64,000 nucleotides of DNA from Tridacna crocea (lineage: Eukaryota; Mollusca; Bivalvia; Cardiida; Cardiidae), in assembly GCA_943736015.1 (NCBI GenBank), contig OX031073.1:29043210-29107209 (forward strand), in the 5' to 3' direction. Both the position numbers and the translations under genes were made by a program. Shown in pieces: positions 1 to 10,650 of this stretch (position 1 is its first letter; each line of letters starts with the position of its first letter). Below the pieces are notes generated by a model. It made no database searches and was not told the DNA's origin. It saw only the letters and a list, made by a program, of their open reading frames with translations.

Positions 1-681
1 TACCCGTGATAAACTTCATCCAATTTTGTGTTAGTTATGAGGGCAATACAGCTGTGTAGTTTGTTTCGTGTGGGGCTCATTTATCAGCTCTAGGAGACGG
101 GAGTTTACTGGATCTCCCTTATACATTATCCCAAGCAAGTGATCACGTAATCTTTAATCACAAGATCTATTTAGTCTAACAACTTATCAAACCATGAGGT
201 AGACTGGTCAATTGACAAGCAGAAAATTACTGATAGCAAAATAAGCAAAAGGTTTCGATTCAGATCAGCTTGCACAGTCTGTGCAGGCTGGCAGAAATCG
301 ATATAAATCATGCTGTATTAAAAGGGGGCTTAATGCATTAGAAAAAAGTTCCGGCTCAGGCTCGCTTAATAACATTTCCCTTGACTCGTTTAATAAAATG
401 TTATCTCAAAAGTCCACTCATGTCAGATCATTTTCACAGCTTTTTTATTTTTACAGAAATGAATACAATTTGTTTTTAAATTAAATAATAATGAACAAGC
501 TCTTTTTCCACGATGTTTGCGGTAAATGTCAGCTACAAATGACGAAATCAAATTCAATAAGGGACGTCGATGTAACACTTAACTTTCTAAAAACGTGAAA
601 TAAAACTGTCAAGCCAATAAATCCCCCCCCCCAAAAAAAAGACTTGCAATTTCAAATATCCTAGGGAAAATATCTCTTAAT
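1..681. other. No gene recognised; one degenerate hairpin
   Basis: AT-rich sequence. About 205-305 is a degenerate copy of the GCAGAAAAxxGAC / GTCAGCCTGCGC hairpin family seen clearly at 47935-48036. The short frame at 281-484 overlaps it and has no coding character. Confidence 0.5.
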
Positions 682-747
682 CGGACTGTGTAGATCCAAG
701 ATCAGACTGCACGTTCTGTGCAGTCTGATCTTGATCTACACTGTCCG
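682..747. repeat. AGATCAAGATCAGACTGCAC hairpin, copy 1
   Basis: Near-perfect palindrome: CGGACTGTGTAGATCCAAG then ATCAGACTGCAC, a few-base loop, and the complement back to CTACACTGTCCG. About thirteen copies of this 60-70 bp hairpin occur in the window. In several the similarity extends about 50 bp upstream and 100 bp downstream, so the hairpin is the core of a longer repeat. Confidence 0.85.
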
Positions 748-1804
748 CGATAGGCCCTTAAGTTGCACCTATGAGAGATAATTCCACTCACAAATTGCGA
801 TGGCCTGTATGTAACACCATAACTTCAAGAAAGACCAATTTGATACGCGTTTTTACCTTTGTCGATTGATCAGGCGAAATTTTACGTGGCTTACCTGATA
901 AAATATTTATTTCTTAAGTTCAGTTCTGAGATAAAATCGCTTTTCATCGGTAGAAAATCATTGTCTCTATTAATGTTTGGCACGCAAGTTCCGACATTAT
1001 CTGGTCAAGACATTTACCGATACATGATCCATGTACTTGAAAGGTTCAATCTGTAAGTTTAAAACTGTTTAAGGCTCTTTCACAATTCTCTTGGGACCAG
1101 CCAGGCTGCAACACTTTTTTGTAGTATTGTACGATCACTCCCATAGTGCCTTGCGAGCTGTGGCAGTCACTGCAAAGTCGCAAGCAGTCGCATGAGATTA
1201 GGCTTTTGACCATCTTCAAAATTGTGAGGTGACTGCAAGCGAGCGAAACACTCGCGCCAACAGTCGTAGGAGTATTGTACAAAGCCGTAAACCGTTGTAC
1301 GACAAGACACATGACTTCGGTTTTGTGTCTCATCGTTTAGCATTACACGTATCTCTCGCTATAGATAGCAATCTACAAATACACCTCTATCTAATTTGGG
1401 CGTTCTGGGTACAGAACCGGACTACTTTTCTGCACGACAACCGTTACTTTGAATTTCAAACTGAAATAAACGTTTACTCAATGAAACGCTATCTGTTGCG
1501 ATTCATTCAGCTATGGTCAGTTATCATGTAACCTATGCCACGGCCATTTATTAAAACAGCTCTCACAGGCTTGGGTAATTGCTTCGGAGTAAGCCTTACT
1601 GTTCCCGAGCATATGGGATGGGCGATGCGTCATAGCAGACAGGTCTAATATAATCTTTGAAGAATATGACATGCGCAGACAACAGATCGTTTAGACGTCA
1701 AGCAACACTCGTACCCGTATTAGGGATCTCTAGCTATAGGTACCGGTCTTGCGTTTGGCTGTCTTTTAACCCTTTGGTTGCTTATCGCGTCTCACGGACG
1801 TTTT
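748..1804. other. No gene recognised
   Basis: Contains weak reading frames on both strands (for example 1333-1046 on the - strand and 1229-1531 on the + strand) that overlap each other without domain matches or splice support. A CG-containing stretch near 1130-1310 may be an old repeat. Confidence 0.45.
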
Positions 1805-1871
1805 GCGGACAGCGTAGATCAAGATCAGACTGCACATAACGTGCAGTCTGATCTTGGATCTACGCTGTCCG
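1805..1871. repeat. AGATCAAGATCAGACTGCAC hairpin, copy 2
   Basis: Starts GCGGACAGCGTAGATCAAG and ends GATCTACGCTGTCCG; both arms share the GCGT variant, a matched change. The downstream 100 bp (TTACTATCGAATTGAAAA...) also occurs after the copies at 34246 and 41176. Confidence 0.85.
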
Positions 1872-2028
1872 ACCTGGAGAATCTTTTCTTCAAAAGATCC
1901 CTTTGAAATAACAATTTTTGGGGGTTTTACTATCGAATTGAAAATTTCATTTTTATTTATTTAGCAGGAAATTAGTTATATTCCACTGATAAACTGTTGT
2001 TAGATAGTTTGCATCTTATCATACAATA

Positions 2029-2195
2029 TAGTCCGGCATGAATCCAAGATGACCGTGCAATAGCGTCTATAGAAAATATTTTTGCAGAAATAAGTAGGTA
2101 TTGGTATCCTGATTTGAAATCTGGATGATGCCAGATTGGCATCATTGGGCAATTCAAGATGGCCACCAAAATCCGAGATGGCCGACAAAATAAGG
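2029..2195 (+). repeat. Outer inverted-repeat arm (partner 6285-6470)
   Basis: From TAGTCCGGCATG through GATGCCAGATTGGCATCA to GAGATGGCCGACAAAAT. The segment recurs in inverted orientation and diverged form at 6285-6470 (GATGCCAGACTGGCATCACT ... CATGCCGGACTA). The two arms enclose the SINE array and a foldback element. Confidence 0.65.
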
Positions 2196-2217
2196 GTTTT
2201 TGTCATAGATCTTCTAA

Positions 2218-2453
2218 TATATATACTCTCTCAAAAAAGAAACGCAACATACAGAAAATAGAAATTATGATATAAATAATTTACACAGGAATGCAAAAAT
2301 TGGCACACTTCTTGTTCATGGGTTCTTTTACCTTGGAATATCACAGTTTGTCACATATTGTCAATAAATCACTCATAAATTGTCAATATCTGGTACAGTA
2401 TTTCAAAAAGATAATCTGATGTTGCGTTTCTTTTTTGAGAGAGTATATATTTG
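2218..2453. mobile_element. Tc1/mariner-like MITE
   Basis: Terminal inverted repeats of about 30 bp (TATACTCTCTCAAAAAAGAA at the left, exact complement at the right, extending through ACGCAACAT) flank 180 bp of non-coding AT-rich DNA. TA dinucleotides at both ends fit a TA target duplication. Confidence 0.78.
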
Positions 2454-2454
2454 T

Positions 2455-2857
2455 AAAATGTATAAAAGATGGCATTTAAACTTGAGACAAAGCTTAGCTA
2501 AGATTTTTCATCAATATGCAATAAAAGCAAATTAAAAAAAAATCAAAATGGCCGCCAAAATCCAAGATAGCAGCCAAAAGCAGGTTTAATGTGTTGGAGT
2601 AAAAGCAAAAATGAAATGAAAATTGCAGTTAACTATACCACTGATTTCAATAGATCCATTGCTACAGTAGAAAACTATGCCTCAACAAATAAACTGAAAT
2701 TCAACAAAAAAAAGAGACAGAATGGCTAACTAAACCCAAAATGGCTGACAAAAATTTGGATTTAAAGAGAATTTACCGGTACATTCAATTTCTAGAATGA
2801 ACTTGTAAGAAATCAAAGGATTTTACATCTGTTATCAACTGTCCACTTTCGATGTGT
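2455..2857. other. AT-rich, with repeated ATGGC-GCCAAAATCC words
   Basis: Words such as ATGGCCGCCAAAATCCAAGA recur at 2548, 2567 and 2735 and near 2160, suggesting an old degraded tandem repeat. No gene seen. Confidence 0.35.
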
Positions 2858-3475
2858 AAGTACTCAGTTAGAGTCCAGGCACTGTATTCCTGAGACCCTG
2901 GGTTCGAATCCCGGTCAGTTGGTTAGAGTGCAGGTACGGTATTCCTGAGACTCTGGGTTCGAATCCCAGTCGAGCCACGATATTTTTCACCACCTGTTAC
3001 ATTTGCTACCCAACATGGGACCCACGATGTCGATGGCTACTGCTTAGGCACCTCGAGAACGTTTCACAATGTTTCTCTGTCTCCAGAATTCGGGACAAAT
3101 TATAAATTCGGAGGGGGTATATGTAGCCGGGTACAGGTACTTGGTGATATATCGTGCGGGTACGGTATTCCTGAGGCCCTGGGCTCGAATGCCGGTCGAG
3201 CCGCGATATTTTTCATCCCCTGTTACATTTAGCGCCCAACGTAAATAACCCATGATGCGGACGGCTACTGCTTAGGCACCTCGAGAACTGTTTCTCTGTC
3301 TCCAGATTTTGGGACAAATTCTAAATCTGGAGGGGGTATCTGTAGCCGGGTACAGGTATTTGGTAATTTAGAGCGGCTTTATCGACATGTGAATACGGTT
3401 CGGTAGCTCAGTTTTTTAGAGTGCAGGTACGGTATTCCTGAGACCCTGGGTTGCGATATTTTTCATCACCGGTAG
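2858..3475 (+). repeat. tRNA-derived SINE, tandem copies
   Basis: Three head-to-tail copies carry a Pol III box A-like segment (TAGCTCAGTT...TTAGAGTGCAGG) and box B (GGTTCGAATCCC, intact near 2899 and 2956; GGCTCGAATGCC near 3180). Each is followed by the shared body TTTTTCA-CACCTGTTACATTT, CTACTGCTTAGGCACCTCGA and GTAGCCGGGTACAGGTA. The third copy (from about 3400) is cut by the foldback element at about 3475, and its body resumes at 6004. Confidence 0.72.
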
Positions 3476-6010
3476 CCGGATACACTGCGGGGAATCACGT
3501 GACACAACAACAACAACAAAGGCGGACGTTTGAAGAAATTCCCTCGCTTAAGGTAAGAAAATCTTCAATAATTCTGTCAATACTTGACCGATTGGAATTT
3601 GGTTTGAAGCAGAGGAGTCGGAAAACCGCTAGGGACTTGTTGGATTTAGTAGATCTTTTACACAACATGTGATAAAAAAGTTATTGATGAGCAAACAAAT
3701 TTTTACCCTGGATAATTTTTACGTCGAAATTAAATAAAACACATAAACAGGCCACTGTTCTCGTTTTAGTGCATTTCTTGTGTTCCTGTATGCATAAAAT
3801 GTGGAGAGCATGAATGAAAAGTCTTGTCACTATCAATATTCTTTATTAGAATACGATTTTCTCAGTAAGCAACGTTATTTCAAAAATGATATAGTTCCCG
3901 TCAAGAATTTTTTTATGATAACGTTCACGTCATAAGTAGCAATTCATAATAAAATAGTTCTATCATGAATACTGGTGTGATTTAAAAGGAGAGAGAGATT
4001 AAATCAAATATGCATATAACTTTCAGAGTCATATAACATGCAGAATTAATTTAGATAACCAGATAAAAAATAATGCATGTATGCATTTATTAACTATTAC
4101 ATATAGAAATAAAGCCAACACGTTTTTTATTTCGATTAGTCTCTATGGAAAATCCCCTGACCTTAATCAAACAGTTAAGAAATTGATTAATGAGTATATA
4201 TTTAGTGATTTGCTTTATTATGCATGGCTTTTTCCAAATATATATGTTTCCAGATAATGGCAAGCCTTCATTCTAGGATTTGTGGAGCAGCTGTGAGTTG
4301 TAAAAGTCAAGTTAATGTATTTGAACTTTGCCTCCCTTCCGTAAAATTTCCAAAATCATGTACTGTGTACAAAATTTAACTAGACTGTTAGACTAGATTT
4401 GTGTATTCTTTGCAATAATTCTTTATCAACAGTATGGATATCTGTAATACTAATAGAGAAAAGAACTAATATTTCGTCTTGTTCTTTACACAAAAATTAA
4501 AAGCATATCTATCAAAATTTGTTTTGCGAATATAGGAAAATCATTGCGGAAAAAGGAGAAAATACTGGTTACTACTGGTTACCGGTATTTTTCACTTTTG
4601 CATGAATCTTTTAAAAGGCACTTTCACACGAGTCTTTCACAGGCTTTCTTTCTCAATGTCAGATGATTTCAGGTTTTGTTTCAGAAAGTGTTGATTATAA
4701 TCAGATATATTGAGTGCACATTATGAATAGCTTGTGTGTTCGAAAACGTATGGATTGTTTCCCCTGTTAATAAATATGGTATTACTTTCCTTGTTTCACT
4801 CGTTGAGCAGGCTAGTTTGTAATTTAAAATTTCCTGCAATATACAAAATAAATCTTATTGAAATTTAAACATATAGTAATAAATAAACAATAAAACAACT
4901 ATTTATAGTAGTTTACTCGTATTTTAGCTGAAACTCTCTGGCGAGGGAATTCTCCGGTGGCGTGCCGAAACTACGTAATCTCCGTGTTTAAAAAAAGACA
5001 AATTTCACAGTAATTATGATGTATTACGCATTGAGATTGAACCACAGTAGAAATATAGCATATTTACACAATCATGATAAATTTTTGTCCTTTTCAATCG
5101 ATATATTATTGCTCTGGCGAGCAAAGTTTCATATCTCATACTTATGTCATAACAGTTTTCTCCCTTTGTTATTTATCACAATTTCAAAGGCAAGTGTCTT
5201 GCAAAGTAAGATTTTTCTATTGATGAAACATTAATATGTTATGTAAAATGCATATATCAATATATTTTACTAGTTAATATATTATTTCACTGCTATGGAA
5301 CAGCTGTGGCTTGCAAAAACTCCCATGGAGTATCCATGGCGTATAAATTCTCCATGGCATATTTTAGTAGGACCCCAACGCGTAAATAGTACTAAATAAG
5401 AATACATTTTGTACATGCTTTCAACAGCTACATACGACACATAACACATTTAAATATGACTAAAATCAAGATAATTTCATAATTCTAAGTATGCATTAAC
5501 ATAATATTCAAGACAACATGACGCAACTAAGATGATGAAATATGTAATTCTGTATTCTACTTATGACGTAAACGTTATCATAAAAATTTCGTGACGTGAA
5601 CAATATCATCGTAGAAAATTAGCTAGAAAATCGTATTCAAATAAAAAAAAGTTATTGATAGTGACAAGACTTTTTATTCATGCACTACAAATTTTATGCA
5701 TACGGGAACACAATAAGCGCTAAAAGAAGAAATGTGGCCTGTTTGTGCGTATTATTTATTTTTGACGTGAACGTTATCCAGGCTAAAAATCTGTTTGCTC
5801 GTCAATTACTTTTTTTATCAGGTGTTGTTTAAATGATCTACCACATCCAGCAAACCCATGGCGTTTTTTCGCCTTCTCTGCTTCAAATCAAATTCCAATC
5901 GGTCACGTATTAACGGAATTATTGTAAATTTTCTTATCTGAAGCGATGGAATTTCTTTAAATGTCCGCCATTGTTGTTGTTGTTGTGTCATGTGATTTCC
6001 CGCCGTGGCC
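3476..6010. mobile_element. Foldback element with arms of about 480 bp, inserted in the SINE
   Basis: The left arm (3476-3960) and right arm (5545-6010) are inverted copies sharing GGAATCACGTGACACAACAA, the CGATTGGAATTTG-TTTGAAGCAGAG segment and ATTTTATGCATAC. The 1.6 kb between them has no gene. SINE sequence GTAGCCGGATACA lies on the left and GTGGCCGGGTACA on the right, an imperfect direct repeat of about 12 bp that may be the target duplication. Long arms plus a 9-12 bp duplication recall MULE-type elements (inference). Confidence 0.7.
3961..5544. other. Interior of foldback element, no coding sequence
   Basis: About 1.6 kb of AT-rich DNA. A partial TTAA-MITE-like fragment (CATTGCGGAAAAAGGAGAAA) lies near 4545-4590. 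The short frame at 5016-5234 has no recognisable feature. Confidence 0.5.
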
Positions 6011-6040
6011 GGGTACAGGTACTTGTTGATATATCACTAA
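6004..6040 (+). repeat. SINE body fragment resuming after the foldback element
   Basis: GCCGGGTACAGGTACTTG followed by TTGATATATC matches the SINE body at about 3126-3156. Confidence 0.6.
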
Positions 6041-6284
6041 ATTGCTCCCTCCCATAACAAGTGCAAGATACATTTTGCTCTTTGGATGCAGATATTCAGT
6101 TGAGAAATTTAAGGTGTACTAAAAGTGTTCTTTTTCAATATGATTATGTTCCTTTGGGATACATCAAATAGATGATGTTGTAATACCATGTTCAAGGATG
6201 TATATACTTTAATTTCACATTTTTCAAGACCATCTGAGAGAAATTTAGAAACGATACGAGTGTAATATGTGTCCATTTTATGTA

Positions 6285-6470
6285 AAAATCATTTTAGCCG
6301 CCATCTTGGACGCCATCTTGTTTCTAGCAAGTTGCCCAAGGATGCCAGACTGGCATCACTTGGTTTTGCAATGTACTATGTATCCTCTTTCAAAAAATGC
6401 AAAAACATCTTCTATAGACGCTATTGCATGCTTTGGCTGATATTCCACGTTTCCATGCCGGACTAATAAT
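6285..6470 (-). repeat. Outer inverted-repeat arm (partner 2029-2195)
   Basis: Diverged inverted copy of 2029-2195, including the ATGCCAGACTGGCAT palindrome and the CTTCTATAGACGCTATTGCA segment. The - and + strand frames here are by-products. Confidence 0.62.
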
Positions 6471-6584
6471 ACACTACAGTTGTATAACTGGGATAAATTG
6501 ACCTGAAATTGACCTTTATGCAAAGAATAATTGAAACGTGAATATCTAAATCATCGGGTATAATCGGATAGTACGAAAACTTTG

Positions 6585-6725
6585 TTAACCCATTATCAAA
6601 CGACCATATTTTAGAGTAGTCCAAATTGAAAGCATTTGCAGACGAGAAAATAAAAGTGACAGAAAATTTGAAATGTGTTTTGTAAAGGGTAGAAAACATT
6701 GTGGAAAAAGGAGAAAATGCTGGTC
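6585..6725 (+). repeat. TTAA hairpin MITE, left half only
   Basis: TTAACCCATTATCAAACGAC to the first hairpin arm (GGAAAAAGGAGAAAATGCTGG), then unrelated sequence. The other half is missing. Confidence 0.75.
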
Positions 6726-7145
6726 AAGACTAAAGACTAAAAAAAATCATCGTGAGTTCAATCTACCCCGATGTCTGATCTTCCTGGACAGCGGATGCCA
6801 AAAAAAGACCTACGGAGAATTTCGGCTTATAAATGATCGTTTAGAAGTTTTATTCAGTGTAAACTAGATTGGCCCCTCTAAGGCAATGTAATTTTAGTCT
6901 GTGTGTTTGGGACATACAAACACGCAAAATGCAATACCTGTTATCGCTCGATAAATATTCTTTTTACCTTGTTTTTCATATCATGTTTCGATTTAATTAT
7001 CTTTTGTTAACACTATAACCAATTGTACATTCAACTCTTTTACTTCCATTAGATCTAATGAAGTGTTTTTTTTACGCATGTAAATACAATGTCGAAAAAT
7101 AAAAAAAGCAGACTTCTTTGTCCTATGTTAGTACAGAGTTGTGGA
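6726..7145. other. No feature recognised
   Basis: Non-repetitive AT-rich sequence. The frame 6673-6867 begins inside the MITE remnant and is not coding. Confidence 0.4.
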
Positions 7146-7146
7146 T

Positions 7147-7207
7147 TGTGTAGACACAAGATCAGATAACACTTCCTCGGCAGTCTGATCTTGATCTTTG
7201 CCTTCTA
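7147..7207. repeat. AGATCAAGATCAGACTGCAC hairpin, degenerate copy 3
   Basis: ACACAAGATCAGATAACACT... with CAGTCTGATCTTGATCTTTG; the left arm is eroded. Confidence 0.6.
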
Positions 7208-7382
7208 CAAAAAGCCTTAAATCATATTACTCAAGTCCCGTCACTGAATTTCTTATGTTTGTTGCAATCTATGCGATAGTGTAAACAATAGGCCTAATTT
7301 AAAACTGAAAATATGATCAAAAAGTGATACGAACAGTGAACTTCACGCTTAAAACTTCGGAACCATTTTTAATTTCATTTGC

Positions 7383-7449
7383 AGACCATGCAGATCAAAA
7401 TCAGACTGCACAAAACGTGCAGTCTGATCTAGGGTCAATACTGTCCGCT
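7383..7449. repeat. AGATCAAGATCAGACTGCAC hairpin, copy 4
   Basis: The inner arms ATCAGACTGCAC / GTGCAGTCTGAT are perfect; the outer arms are partly eroded; ends CTGTCCGC. Confidence 0.75.
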
Positions 7450-7483
7450 ACGCTCTGACATGTTTATCCTGGCCAGAACAACC

Positions 7484-7712
7484 TTAACCCTTTCCCAAAC
7501 AATCCCTGGTTTTTATGTGTCTGGAATGGAAGCCTTTTGAAAACATTGTGGGAAAAGGAGAAAATGCTGGTAACCAGCATTTTCTCCATTTCCCACAATG
7601 TTTTCGACCCTATCATAGACAGAAATCATCTTTTCAGCATGAGTTGAATTGTCGTCTGCGAATACTTTCAATTTGGTCAAGTCCAAAAGTTTGTCGTTTG
7701 GGAAACGGTTAA
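7484..7712. mobile_element. TTAA hairpin MITE, full length (reference description)
   Basis: A 229 bp element bounded by TTAA on both sides. Outer inverted ends read TTAACCCTTTCCCAAAC and the complement of TTGTCGTTTGGGAAACGG. A conserved segment CAAATTGAAAGCATTTGCAG (here in reverse) lies near one end and GACCCTGAGAAAGAAGCC near the other. A central hairpin of about 75 bp carries AAAACATTGTGGGAAAAGGA then GAAAATGCTGGTAACCAGC and back. TTAA targets and CCCTTT termini are piggyBac-like features; Kolobok elements also use TTAA, so the superfamily is an inference. It encodes nothing; ORFs such as MWEKEKMLVTSIFSFSHNVF are hairpin translations. Confidence 0.88.
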
Positions 7713-7764
7713 AGTAGGAAGAGTTTGATTATTTGTTCTGAGTTGAAAATAGATGTTTCATGAA

Positions 7765-7990
7765 ACTATTACCACTCAATCCCTACTTTTGACGACCTTG
7801 AGAAAGAGGCCTTGAGAAAACATTATGCGAAAAGGAGAAAATGCTGGTAACCAGCATTTTCTCCTTTTCCCACAATGTTTTCTACCCTTCACAAAACTAA
7901 TTTCAAATTTTCAGTTAGCTTTTATTCCGTCGTCTGCAAATGCTTTCCATTTGGACAAACCTAAAATATTGTCGTTTGGTAATGAGTTAA
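7765..7990. mobile_element. TTAA hairpin MITE, left TTAA eroded
   Basis: The hairpin is intact; the right end is GTAATGAGTTAA; the left end reads ATTACCACTCAATCC without TTAA. Confidence 0.82.
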
Positions 7991-8009
7991 TTCAGTGCTC
8001 TAAGGGTAC

Positions 8010-8474
8010 ATATGTAGTAGGCCAGATTGGAATCTAGGCAGGTCCGGAATCTGCCTAGACCAAATTAGAATTCAAATTTTGTGTAAACCAAACTGCATTG
8101 TTTTCTAATACTTTTTTTTTTTTAAATGTATTGATTTAATTCTGTTTACAATTGCGAGGTATTTTTATTTCAAGCATTTTATATGATTTTTCCACAATCG
8201 CTCCTTTTTCCACCTTTTTTATTAGTACAAAACATTCAAAATTTATATTTACTCTGAATTTCTGACTAAAACTTCTTTTATTTTGGGGTTTACGTTTAAA
8301 AGTAAGATGATTCATATATATAGACGCCCAGTATTCAACGAGAAATTATTAAAATTTGGTTTAGGCAGTTTGTAGAGCTGCAAAGCTAAACTGGAATCCT
8401 GATTTGTTATAGACAAATTCCAGTTTGGTCCAGGCAGATTCCGGATCTGCCTGGATTCCAGTATGGACTACGAC
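8010..8474. mobile_element. MITE with 60 bp inverted ends (ATCTGCCTGGA type)
   Basis: The left end GTAGTAGGCCAGATTGGAATC and the right end (complement GTAGTCCATACTGGAATCC) are inverted, each with an internal CAGGTCCGGAATCTGCCTAG-like palindrome. The 340 bp middle is AT-rich and non-coding. Confidence 0.68.
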
Positions 8475-8539
8475 ACATGCATCGGCCTATGGATGATCTC
8501 TGCCGAAAACAAATGAACCATGTTCTGCTACAAGGGGAT

Positions 8540-8951
8540 TTAACTCTTTACCATACGACAAAATATTAGACTATTCCAAATTGAAAGCACTTGCAGACGA
8601 CATATAAAACATAACTCAGAAATTGAAATTTGTTTTGGGAAGGGTAGAAAACATTGTGGGAAAAGGAGAAAATGCTGGTTACCAGCATTTTCTCCTTTTC
8701 GTACAATGTTATCAAAAGGCCTCTATCCATTTCCCAAACAAAAAACTTTTGGACTAGACCAAATTGAAAGCATATGCAGACGACAATTCAACTCTTGCTG
8801 AAAAGCTGATTTCTGTCTATGATGGGGTAGAAAACATTGTGGGAAAAGGAGAAAATGCTGGTTACCAGTATTTTCTCCTTTTCCAGCAATGTTTTCAAAA
8901 GGCTACTTTTCCAGACCCATAAAAACCAGGGATTGTTTGGGAAAGGGTTAA
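8540..8951. mobile_element. Two abutting TTAA hairpin MITEs
   Basis: The first (8540 to about 8722) has TTAACTCTTTACCATACGAC, the hairpin, and is cut in its right third. The second (about 8725-8951) belongs to the TTTCCCAAAC / GACCCATAAAAACCAGG sub-family and ends GAAAGGGTTAA. Confidence 0.82.
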
Positions 8952-8956
8952 TGCAT

Positions 8957-9089
8957 CTTCAAAAAGTATCGACTCAGGTCAGCCTTGCAAACTCTGGTTA
9001 CCAGCAGTTTCTCCTTTTCCCTCAATGTTTTAAACAGCATTCGCTTTCAGGATCATAAAAAATGTCCGGATTTTGTGATGATGGGTTAA
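8957..9089. repeat. Hairpin fragments: TCAGCCTGCGC family piece and right half of a TTAA MITE
   Basis: AAAGTATCGACTCAGGTCAG at 8961 belongs to the family at 47935; from about 8990 the right arm of a TTAA MITE follows, ending TGATGGGTTAA. Confidence 0.6.
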
Positions 9090-9329
9090 CTTTGTCGGAT
9101 CCCCACCCTCCTGTTTAAAGCCATTAGAAGCAAGGAGGTTTTAAAACATTACACGAAAACAAAATGTAAGGTTCTAAAACAAGGTGTGAAAAGGAAAAAA
9201 AAAAAGCCCCCCTCCCCCACAGAAAACTACACTTCCCATTATGCATTCAAACACCTTATTCACAAGGGTTGTTAAACTCAGTCTAATTTTATCTTATTTA
9301 AGAAGTAAATACAAATTTCTTTAAAAAAA

Positions 9330-9490
9330 AAAAACCCGGAAGTGGGTGTCAACTTTGGGGTTTTTTCATTGGCCCACACGTTCGGCGCGAGTACTGGTGT
9401 AGTTCCCAGGAAGCAGAATCGAGACAGGTTAGTATAGGTTGTAAAAACTTGTTTCTTAATCGATGTAAAATAAATGTTTTCCGAATCTAA
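9330..9490 (+). repeat. SINE-like repeat body (same family as 47335)
   Basis: GTACTGGTGTAGTTCCCAGG, AAGCAGAATCGAGA and CTTAATCGATGTA are shared with 47430-47760. The tRNA-like head is missing here. Confidence 0.6.
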
Positions 9491-9694
9491 AATGGTGGGA
9501 GAAAACAATCAGGACAAGTAGAGCATAAACAATTTTTTAAACAAACAAAAGTAGACAGGTTAAGAGTGCTTGTTGTTTACCAGTCGACAAAAATTGAAGA
9601 TTTGTTCCACAAATTTTCACAGAATGTTTCTCATTATAATTATGACCTAGAGCATATTGACAGTGTTTTGTGTTTCATGGCTGCATCATGGAAA

Positions 9695-9766
9695 AAGGGG
9701 GGGGCTTCATTTTCTCCTTTTCCCACAATGTTTTCTACCATTTCCAAACCAAATTTACATCACATT
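9695..9766. repeat. Fragment of TTAA hairpin MITE
   Basis: One hairpin arm (TTTTCTCCTTTTCCCACAAT) followed by ACCATTTCCAAACCAAATTT, cut by the next copy. Confidence 0.6.
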
Positions 9767-9995
9767 TTAACTCTTTACCACACGAGAAAATTTTAGACTG
9801 GTCCAAATTGAAAGCATTTGCAGACGACAAAATAAAGGTGACTGAAAAATTGAAATTTGTTCTGGGAAGGGTAGAAAACACTGTGGGAAAAGGAGAAAAT
9901 GCTGGTTACCAGCATTTTCTCCTTTTCCCACAGTGTTTTCAAAAGACTTCTTTCTCAGGGGCGTCAAAAGTAGGGATTGTGTGGTAATGGGTTAA
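9767..9995. mobile_element. TTAA hairpin MITE, full length
   Basis: TTAA on both sides, 229 bp. The hairpin is perfect, including a matched CACTGTG / CACAGTG change in both arms. Confidence 0.88.
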
Positions 9996-10278
9996 TTGTC
10001 TTCTGCAAATGCGTTCAGTTTGGACTTTTGTCGTTTAGTAAAAAGTTACGATCTTCAGGAAAACAGCCTTTGAAAAAACCCTGTGGGAAAAAAAATGAAA
10101 ATGTCGCTTAAAATAAATTTCTGCTTTTTCCGAAGTATTATGTCTGACTTCTCTCCAACAATTTCCCCTTTTCCAACAATCTTCCAAAGATAAGTGATAA
10201 ACCTGTCTTTCGAGTCGCATAATAATCATATCCTGTCGTCTGCAAATGTTTTTATCTTGGAAAAAGTTTCCGTCTGGT
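9996..10278. repeat. Degenerate TTAA MITE remnants
   Basis: TTGTCTTCTGCAAATGCGTT, CTGTGGGAAAAAAAATGAAA and TTTCCCCTTTTCCAACAATC are eroded pieces of the family. Confidence 0.5.
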
Positions 10279-10509
10279 TTAACTCATTACCAAACGACAA
10301 AATTTTAGACTGGTCCAAACTGAAAGTATTTGCAGACGACAAAATCAATGTGACTCAAAATTTGAAATTTGTTTTTTTGGAAGGGTAGAAAAGATTGTGG
10401 GAAAAGGAGAAAATGCTGTTTACCAGCATTTTCTCCTTTTCCCACAATGTTTTCTAAAGGCTTCTTTCTCAGGGGCGTCAAAAGTAGGGATTGTGTGGTA
10501 ATGGGTTAA
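10279..10509. mobile_element. TTAA hairpin MITE, full length
   Basis: TTAA at 10279-10282 and 10506-10509. It abuts directly the AAGGTAG end of the next repeat. Confidence 0.87.
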
Positions 10510-10650
10510 GGTAGGAGACCCATAATACTTCCAGTGCAGCATGGCATAAAATTTCTTGATAGTTGATAAATACGGATTTATACAGATATAATACTTTTGC
10601 ACAATTTTAACCGACCAAAAATTCCTTTGATGTCTATCTTGAAATTATTT
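10509..10650. mobile_element. AAGGTAGTGGACCC element, left half (right half 22561-22780)
   Basis: GGTAGGAGACCCATAATACT through GATGTCTATCTTGAAATTATTT matches the first 145 bp of the uninterrupted copy 45238-45604. The matching remainder starts at 22561, after the nested insertions. Confidence 0.82.

Noticed and set aside
1046..1333. 95-codon Cys-containing - strand frame
   Set aside because: Overlaps a + strand frame of equal length, no splice or domain support.
2880..2980. True tRNA genes from box A/B sequences (also 33000, 47350 and 47800 on the - strand)
   Set aside because: Acceptor stems do not close by eye, the copies are dispersed and followed by shared SINE bodies.
8837..9058. Recurrent proteins of the type MWEKEKMLVTSIFSFSHNVF at dozens of positions
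   Set aside because: They are the six-frame translation of the TTAA MITE hairpin; both strands give nearly the same peptide because the DNA is palindromic.
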